DNA of 64,000 nucleotides from NCBI GenBank assembly GCA_023362775.1, contig JALMGJ010000003.1, positions 51,202,416 to 51,266,415 of the forward strand. Direction: 5' to 3'. Position 1 is the first letter of the stretch, and each line of letters opens with the position of its first letter. This document shows, in pieces, positions 57,301 to 64,000 of this stretch. This DNA comes from Charina bottae. Its lineage: Eukaryota > Chordata > Lepidosauria > Squamata > Charinaidae. The notes beneath the pieces are model-generated. The model saw only the letters and a program-made list of their open reading frames with translations. It was not told where the DNA came from and searched no databases. A program made the translations under genes and the position numbers.

Positions 57301-58598
57301 CTCTAACAGTGAATGAGAAGGACAGGAATATCTCTCTGCTGCAACACACATATTGCTATTCATGCCCTAAAAAAAACTCTAGGGAAAAAAGCAGCTAGAG
57401 GGGACAGCAGGATATATTCAGCGGCATAAACTCTGAATACTTTATATTCAAGCTAAAATGAATGGTAGCTTAAGGTGGTACTTGAGGTAAACTCCAGGGG
57501 AAGAAACAATATTGCTTAAGAGCAGGGTATGTCATTTCAAATATTGTTAAATGGTGTCTTCTTCCAAATGTACAAAGTAACAACCCAGTCTGCCCCCTGA
57601 ACAGATGCATAACAACATCATTCCAGGGACTTTTTCCTGACAGGTTTAATTTCTTGGATACGGTATCTGCAGCCATTTAATCGTACAGGTGTATCATCAT
57701 TTTTTTCCACAAATGGCATTCCACAATAGAAAATGTCCAGTGTACAACTGTGCCATAAGAAAAGGTAACACTGAGAAATGATAACTTCAGAAGCTCAGCA
57801 AAACCAAAATTGGCAGCTGGCAACCAACTTATTTGGTTGAAAACTATGCTGATATTAAGGCAGCTGTCTAGCCAGGTCCACCAACTTCAGGAATGTGAAT
57901 AATAAGTTTGACTTATTACTTCCAATTTTATTACTGCAAACCATGGAATCAAGTTTATTCAAATAAGTTTCTAGGCTTTACAACTTTATCCCATATATTT
58001 GACAGCTGGGCCACAGTTATTTTTGGGATTAAAACTGGAAGTGAACCTCACTGTGATTTTAAAAAGAAGAATGCATTTTATGGAATGGTTTAAAGTTATT
58101 ATAGTGGTGGGTTCCCAGATTGATCAGGATTCAGGAGATAGTTTTGTAAAGCTCCCTTGTTATCTGCAGACTTCTTTATGAAGAGTGAAGAGTGAAGACA
58201 CCACCCAGTTCACTGCTTCATGGAAAGGCAGTAAAAAAGAAAATAATGAAGACTCCACTCTAATATATGTGGTGGATAGATTGATTGTTGATGGAAAACA
58301 GTTCAGTTGCCAGAATTCTTGTAACCCCATCCCTTTCTTGTTAATAAATCTCACTAAAGAGAATATGTGAGAGTTGGGCTTGATTTCAGGTAGAGGCAAA
58401 GAACCTGATAGCAATGGAAAAGGTATGAGAGAATAATTCATAGTATCCCATCACATCCTCTGTGTCTGTTAATTCAGTCAATGCAAGACTGATTACATTA
58501 TGGGTTCTACACATCAGCAAAGTTGCAAGGATTCTGCACACTGTAGTCTACTGTTTACTTCAGGTGGTGTTCTGGAATCCTAGTATCCTTATTCTCTC
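54347..58598 (-). other. C8B intron, nothing recognised
   Basis: About 4.2 kb of AT-rich sequence without a recognised element, apart from a (TTCCC)n run near 57190-57222. The open stretch at 54389-54640 has a plausible look but no family I can name. Confidence 0.5.
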
Positions 58599-58920
58599 TT
58601 GAGTGATGGTGTATCTGAACATGGGGAGGAAAATGATGACAGTGGGGAGTTGCTGGTTCTAAAGGAAAGAAATCCGGAATTCTTGGATCAAGCATGGGAT
58701 GTAATATTACAGCCATCACGTGGAAAGGTTGACATCAATGTGGACTTATTGGAAAGTCAAAAGAAAGAGTTGGAAAGAATATTGTTGGACTTTAAGGAGA
58801 TGTTCACTATGCAACCGGGATTAACAGATGTAGTGAAACACCAAATACTGTAGACATGGGAGAAACCCGGCCTGTTCGGCAGCGTCCCTATAGGATATGT
58901 AAGGAACATTACAGGCACCT
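58599..58920 (+). pseudogene. Ty3/Gypsy pol remnant
   Basis: Segment between protease and reverse transcriptase: 'LERILLDFKEMFTMQPGLTD', then after a frameshift and stop 'GETRPVRQRPYRI', a hallmark of vertebrate Gypsy elements just ahead of the RT. Not the same family as the element at 48017. No RT core follows. Confidence 0.75.
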
Positions 58921-59740
58921 GTGATTGCCTTCCTCCCCTTAGGGATGGAGCTAGAATTTGTCACCTGGGGTAAACATAGATTCCATGCCCCCCATAGGTT
59001 ATTTTGTCATTTTGGTGCCCCCTGGGCGTCATTTTGGCATTTCCCCCAGTGTGGCGCCTGAGTCACATGCCCCGCTTGCCCCCCCTAGTTGCAGCCCTGC
59101 CTCCCCTCTACTTGAAACCTTCTATCAGCATTGGAAAGGTAGTGCAGCAGATAAAAGGAGTCATTTGGAACAGCTGGGGGAGGAGGAGAGAGAGATCAGG
59201 ACGGAAGTGGAGAGCTGGTGTGTGTTTGGATTTTGCAGCTGGCAACCAGAAGGGAGCAATAAAGCAACCAAAGAGAGCAAAAAGGTGTTTGTTTCCCACA
59301 GAGACTTGGGAAGTCTGGAGGAAAAGACAACAAGAAGAAAAGTCTTGCTGCAAACATCTGGAGAGGGGCAAGTGTCTAAAGCTGCCCTCTTAAAGGAGCT
59401 CTGTGTACTATATATAGTAGCAGCAGCAGTAGTTTATAGTAGTAATAGTAATATAAGCATAGTGAATTGCATACATGTATTAGATAAGGATAAGGATAGA
59501 AACAGTTACATAGTATAAGTATGTTAGGAATATAGGTTAGATAGTTAGAAGCTAGGATTGTATTAGTTCATCACATAGTTATATAGAACACACTTTTATT
59601 TTGTAAATAGTTGTTTAAAGTAAAATACACCCCAAACCTATAAGGGGAGGCATAAAGTCTTTATGTGTGCAGTGCTTTATTGGGGGACCTTTGTTTGAGT
59701 CTGGATAAACAACCTTGGGTACAAAAAGAACCTGTGACAG
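58921..59740 (+). other. LTR-like region downstream of the Gypsy remnant
   Basis: Contains 'ataaagtctttatgtgtgc' and ends near 'cctgtgaca', which would suit an LTR end, but no partner copy is present. The segment 58938-59105 ('tttggtgccccctgggcgtc') looks like a different repeat. The open frames (186 and 129 codons) have no recognised domain. Confidence 0.35.
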
Positions 59741-60361
59741 TTGGCCAATTCAATACCGAGAGGTATTACATGCCTAATTCATCCAGTAGGGCCTGACATA
59801 TTTCACACCATCACATTAGTAATATGCAAAATAATGATCAAATTCCTGAATCAGCTCAGAGTGTTTTACTTTGTGAACATATTCCTGCCTCCATACCTAA
59901 TTGTATCATGTATTGCAGAATTAATCTGCGTTAATCCTTCTCAATCCTCCATTTCCAGTGACCTACTATCATAGGGAAGTGGGGGAGGAGTGATGATGTC
60001 CAGATATCAGTTGGAAGCTAGTTGGAGAATTCTATAACTGTTTTATCTTCTGTTTGAAGACCATATAAATGAACTGATGTCATACTTGCAGCCATAGCTG
60101 GGGACATAGCAACCCAACAAAATACCCATTTCATATGGTTAGCGTAGGGAAGTCTTAGTTGCATCACTCTGTAACCAAATGTATTGAGCCCTCTCCTTTT
60201 GGGAAAAACTGGAGTCCTATTATATTTCTTGGAGATCTAAGGATGCTTCTAGGTACAAAACTGTGCATAAGAAAGCCAGAAAAGCTTTCTTTGGCTCCTT
60301 TTATTCTGAGATAAGATGGCCACAATTGATTGTGTTTTAAAGAAACTGCATGATGTGTACA
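59741..60361 (-). other. C8B intron, nothing recognised
   Basis: No element or exon that I can support. Confidence 0.45.
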
Positions 60362-60369
60362 ATCTAGCC

Positions 60370-60768
60370 CAGGGCTTTCCAAAGTTTTCCCGCAGCGACA
60401 CACCAACCGCCGTTGGTGTGCCGCGGGAAAACCCGGAAGTGCAGCCGTTGTGGCAGTGTGCAAAAACCCGGAAACGCTGCTGCCCTGCCGCTTTTGGTTT
60501 TTGCACGCCACCGTTGGTGTGTCGCTGCAGGAAAACCCAGAAGCGCCGCCGTTGCGGCAGCGCGCAAAAACCCAGAAGCGCTGCTGCTGCTTTCGATTTT
60601 TGCATGCCGCTGTGGCTGCAGCGCTTTTGAATTTTCGTACGCCGCCATTGGTGTGTCGCCGCAGGAAAATCCAGAAACGCTGATGGAGCTTCCGGGTTTT
60701 GACGTGACACATCTGGGCCCCGCAGGTGACACACTTTTGTGTCGCGACACACAGTTTGGAAAGCTCTG
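60370..60768. mobile_element. hAT-type MITE, family 1 ends with GC-rich body
   Basis: Ends CAGGGCTTTCCAAAGTTTT and AGTTTGGAAAGCTCTG, 399 bp, perfect 8-bp target duplication ATCTAGCC at 60362-60369 and 60769-60776. The body is unlike the other copies: CpG-rich units of 'aaaacccagaagcgc' and 'ccgttggtgtgtcgc', each several times. The 210- and 167-codon open frames on the minus strand arise from these units. Confidence 0.9.
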
Positions 60769-61411
60769 ATCTAGCCACTACAGCCTTCTTCAGCACTTCT
60801 TATAGGGAAAACAGGGTATCTTTTCAGAATCTGTCCCTCCCCCACCCACCCCCTCTTTTGCCAAGCCTCTGCTCCAAATATCTCTATCAACTAGGACAAC
60901 AATTAGAAGGATATACAAAGGCAATTGACTGTTTCCACCTCTTTAGCTATTTCTCAACTGAGACAGGATATCTAAACGGTATGGTTGTAAATACTTAGCA
61001 GCAGGATTAATCATACCAGTACCTATGTTGAAAAATACAACTCATTCTTACTTGTTGAAAAAAAAAAGAATCTTCAATGTCATAAAAATGAGTGTTCCTG
61101 TTCCCACCTTTCTTTTGACAATCTAGTTGCCATGATACAATAAATATAATCTTCAATATTAAGAATTAAAGTCCTCTTCTTATCTCTCTCTCATTTTGAA
61201 AGTCGTCTCCTCCTCCTCCTCCTCCTCCTTCTTCTTCTAAAAAAAGCATTTCTATCATTGTGAAACAGGGAGAAGGTCAGCATATCTATGGCCCATTACA
61301 TTTAAGCCTGTTCTAAGATGGAATCACTATCAAAATATAAAATGATCTGCTCCAGTACACTTTCAATCCTTTAGAAATGCAGCATTTCTATACCTGAAAG
61401 CAAAGGCTTAC

Positions 61412-61569
61412 CTCAAAATCAATAATGGTGGGATTAAGTTTTAATGACCTCCCCCAGTAACGGTATGCCACGGAGCTCTTATTTTCCATGATCCTGGCAA
61501 TGGATGATGTATCTCCACCTTCAACCCGGGGAATAATATCTTCTATTACTGATTTTTTTCCATCATTGT
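61412..61569 (-). CDS. C8B: Complement C8 beta, late MACPF exon
   Basis: Minus-strand acceptor aactttccag, donor GAG|GTAAGC; 158 bp, two bases then 52 codons, ending phase 0, which fits the exon at 33642. 'IPRVEGGDTSSIARIME' and 'YWGRSLKLNPTIIDFE' match C8 beta at the second helical hairpin and following strand, equivalent to the C8A exon at 7513. The next exon upstream is not in the window (beyond 64000). Confidence 0.92.
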
Positions 61570-61999
61570 CTGGAAAGTTGAGCAATTTAATATTTTAGGG
61601 TTCATTTCTATGAATTCCCTAATTCTACAGACATTCATTAATTGAAGTAACTTAAAGGAGGACATGTCTTACAAGAATTTAGAATAGATAGCAAAAAAAG
61701 TGTTAGTCCTATCTATCTACTGAGGAAGATGAGGATAATCATAATAATATGCATCGCATTTGTCACCAGAGATCTCAAAACCTTTCAGAAATCTCTGTAG
61801 CAATCACCACACAATTCAAACTTTTCTTTTTGTTGTTTGGAATTTTTAAAAAGAAAATTGGGAGACATAAACATTGAAACAGAACATTTTTATTTATGTA
61901 CTTATTATCAATATCTTTATATCATAAAATATTTTATATCATTTGCTGCTATGAAACTACCAAGATCAATAAAGTACAATTGCACATCAATTATACATC

Positions 62000-63072
62000 T
62001 CCATCCCGGGTGAAGTAGGTGATGCAGTCGATGCCCTATCTCAGTGTCTGGAGGCTGTGGGGGTCTGGATGGGGAACAACAGGCTTCAACTGAACCCTGG
62101 TAAGACGGAGTGGCTGTGGATTGACGGCCCCCCTAGATCCGGGAAGTTGTCATCTTTGGTTCTGGGTGGGGTGGCACTACCTCACTCAGACCCAGTGCGG
62201 AATCTGGGGGTCCTCCTGGACTCGCGACTCCTGCTCAAAGAGCAGGTGGCAGTCGTGGCCAGGAGGGCCTTTGCACAACTTCGAGTTGTGCGCCAGTTAC
62301 GCCCTTTCTTGGATCGGGAGGCCCTCCGAACAGTCACTCACGCCCTTGTCATCTCCCGCATAGACTACTGTAATGCGCTCTACATGGGGCTACCCCTGAA
62401 GAGTATCCGGAAGCTTCAGCTGGTACAGAATGCGGCGGCGCGAGCAGTTACGGGTGCCATAAGATCGGCACATGTAACACCTCTGCTACGCGAGCTGCAT
62501 TGGTTGCCAGTTTGCTTCCGGGTCCAATTCAAGGTGTTGGTGATTACCTTTAAAGCCCTATATGGCATAGGACCAGGGTACCTGAGGGACCGTCTCGTCC
62601 CGATAACGTCAGCCCGCCCCACCCGTGCGTGCAGAGAGGGCATGCTTCGGACTCCCTCAACAAGAGAATTCCATCTAGCGGGGTCCAGGAGGCGTGCTTT
62701 CTCTGCGACAGCCCCCGCCTTATGGAACATCTTGCCCCCGGAGGTGAGACTGGCCCCTTCATTCCTGGCCTTTCGGAAGGCCCTTAAGACCTGGCTCTGC
62801 CGCCTGGCCTGGGACAACGGAGGTGGTAGTGCCTCCTGGGGTTGGCTGGCCCCGTAGCAATAAGACCTATGCTACGGTCTCCAATCCATCTTGGATTCTA
62901 TTTTATTTTATTTTATATTTGGATTTATTTTTTATACATTTTCTACTTGTATAGTTTTAAATATTTTAAATTTTTAAGTCTTAATTATTGTAACCCGCCC
63001 AGAGTCCCTTGTATGGGAGATGGGCGGGGAATAAATTAAATAAATAATAATAAATAATAATAATAAATAATT
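62000..63072 (+). mobile_element. L2/CR1-like LINE, 5'-truncated, young
   Basis: Starts inside the RT gene and keeps the 3'UTR with the hairpin 'ccgcccagagtcccttgtat' / 'gggagatgggcgggg' and a TAATAAA-type tail. Possible 10-bp duplication AAGTACAATT near 61972 and 63073 is not flush with the element. The coding part is undamaged. Confidence 0.88.
62057..62857 (+). pseudogene. LINE reverse transcriptase C-terminal part
   Basis: An uninterrupted 266-codon frame covering the RT thumb and C-terminal region: 'LQLNPGKTEWLW', 'LGVLLDSRLLLKEQV', 'ISRIDYCNALYMGLP', 'LQLVQNAAARAVTG', 'LHWLPVCFRVQFKVLVITFK', 'APALWNILPPE', ending 'LKTWLCRLAW'. The endonuclease and the RT active site are missing because the copy is truncated, so the protein has no activity. 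The first ATG is internal to the family protein. Confidence 0.88.
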
Positions 63073-63489
63073 AAGTACAATTAATTGGCTTGCTGTCAGC
63101 CATGAAATGTTGTGGTGCAATGAATTACAAGTCAGATGAATAAATGAGACCTGTTATATGGTTTGGTTGATGGTGACAGACTGATCTCATAGTTTATCAT
63201 ACAACCTTCCTCAACATCAAAGATGTTCTACAGATGTGTTGTGCTTCAGTTTTCAAGATATTGACACCCAACACATCTGGATGGCAATAGGCTGGGGGAG
63301 GTTATTCTAGGCTTTCCATCACTAACTCATAAGCTGTGATCACACCAAACTATAATGTGGAACTATAAAAATCTGCAATTTTTCAACAAAGCCTGTTTAT
63401 GAGAACACCATGGTTTACACAGTGTATGAAACAATGTCAAGCTGAATTCTGTCCCTAGCATATATCAGATTGTTTACTTGCCATTAGTC
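63073..63489 (-). other. C8B intron, nothing recognised
   Basis: No repeat ends, exon or RNA gene recognised between the LINE and the Penelope element. Confidence 0.45.
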
Positions 63490-64000
63490 TGTGGCTTGAA
63501 TCATGTCAACTGGATTTCTATTTTCTTAGTGGAAACGTTTCACTCCTTATCCAAGGAGCTTCTTCAGTCTGAGTAAAGTTAGTAAGGGAATCCTTAAATA
63601 TGTTTCTAGGCTGGCTGTGTGACCTTGCACCTGGGGCTAGGTCATGGTTATTTTTGAGATGTTTGTTTCTAAGTCCCTTTATCATCTAAAGGAGGATCGT
63701 TAAGATTACCCTGCTGCTGTTGAGCTTGTGAAATGGTCTTAATCTTCCTAGGCACAGAAGACAAAGCAGGAAGGAAGATAGGGGAAAGGTTATGCCTGAG
63801 GCCCCCACCTCTATTCAAGGAAGGATTTTCCAAGTTGGCATGAATGGATTCCTTGACCCCTCTCTCAAACCACCTATCTTCTCTGTCTAAAATGTGAACA
63901 TTAATGTCCTCAAATGAGTGTCCTTTTTCCTTTAGATGAAGATAAACTGCTGACTCTGGTCCTGTGGTGTTACTTCTCCTGTGTTGGGCCATCCTCCTGT
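63490..64000 (-). mobile_element. Penelope-like element, 3' end
   Basis: Minus-strand copy that runs off the window. A 107-codon frame (63992-63669) has 'QHRRSNTTGPESAVYLHLKE', 'REDRWFERGVKESIH' and 'LNRGGGLRHNLSP', the conserved end of Penelope-like elements with a GIY-YIG endonuclease. About 180 bp of noncoding 3' sequence follow, ending 'gattcaagccacagact' near 63490. Hammerhead-like motif at 63535-63567. Confidence 0.88.
63535..63567 (-). ncRNA. Candidate hammerhead ribozyme core in Penelope 3' end
   Basis: On the minus strand: CTGAAGA (63567-63561), stem II arms AGCTCCTT / AAGGAGT around a GGAT loop, then GAAA (63541-63538) and CGTT. This fits the core CUGANGA, stem II, GAAA, with a very short stem III before U-H. 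Penelope-like elements are known to carry such minimal ribozymes. Confidence 0.55.

Noticed and set aside
59004..59518. 129- and 186-codon frames near 59 kb
   Set aside because: No domain, no splice fit with C8B, and the area looks like repeat sequence.
60164..60796. 210-codon frame on the minus strand
   Set aside because: It lies almost entirely within a hAT MITE with GC-rich tandem units and hits no known domain.
1..64000. CRISPR array, bacterial operons, tRNA genes
   Set aside because: The window is vertebrate. tRNA-like A and B boxes belong to SINEs, which lack a full cloverleaf; no direct repeat-spacer array is present.

Overview
The window is vertebrate nuclear DNA, very probably from a squamate reptile (lizard or snake). 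It carries the 3' half of the complement gene C8A on the plus strand (eight coding exons, 1490-14570) and the last three coding exons seen of C8B on the minus strand (61569 down to 31144). The genes point at each other, tail to tail, as in mammals. The squamate call rests on the repeats: tRNA-derived Sauria-type SINEs with CCTTTA tails, a BovB 3' end, L2/CR1-like LINE copies with an 'accgcccagagtcc' tail, Penelope-like elements and squamate-style hAT MITEs. Species cannot be named.

Layout. 1-725: degraded L1, microsatellite and LINE tail in an intron. 1490-14570: C8A exons coding for most of the MACPF domain, the EGF-like module and the C-terminal thrombospondin type 1 (TSP1) module, with SINEs and hAT MITEs in the introns. 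14571-31143: about 16.6 kb between the two 3' ends, with no gene recognised and many SINEs, MITEs, LINE pieces and microsatellites. 31144-33642: the two terminal C8B exons. 33643-61411: one C8B intron of about 27.8 kb filled with nested insertions. It holds a decayed endogenous retrovirus (33919-42155) with a 1.58-kb Tc1 transposon in its env, then a full-length dead L1 (42278-53665) with a young Ty3/Gypsy element of sushi/chromovirus type (48017-53399) in its 3'UTR. Next come a BovB 3' end, a palindromic pair of Penelope ends, a Gypsy pol remnant and a GC-rich hAT MITE. 61412-61569: a C8B MACPF exon. 62000-63072: a 5'-truncated L2-like LINE. 63490-64000: the 3' end of a Penelope-like element on the minus strand.

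C8 alpha and C8 beta, with C8 gamma, form complement C8, which joins C5b-7 and starts insertion of the membrane attack complex. All exon joins used here agree in phase, so both genes look functional as far as seen. The C8A C-terminal TSP1 module is odd: it has lost two cysteines that normally pair, while the C8B module keeps them.

The most interesting non-genic signals are three. The Gypsy element has a 15-nt perfect complement between the presumed start of its transcript and the site just after its 5' LTR, which suggests self-priming. Three Penelope copies carry hammerhead-ribozyme-like cores or are cut at them. A group of hAT MITEs has 8-bp target duplications centred on CTAG.
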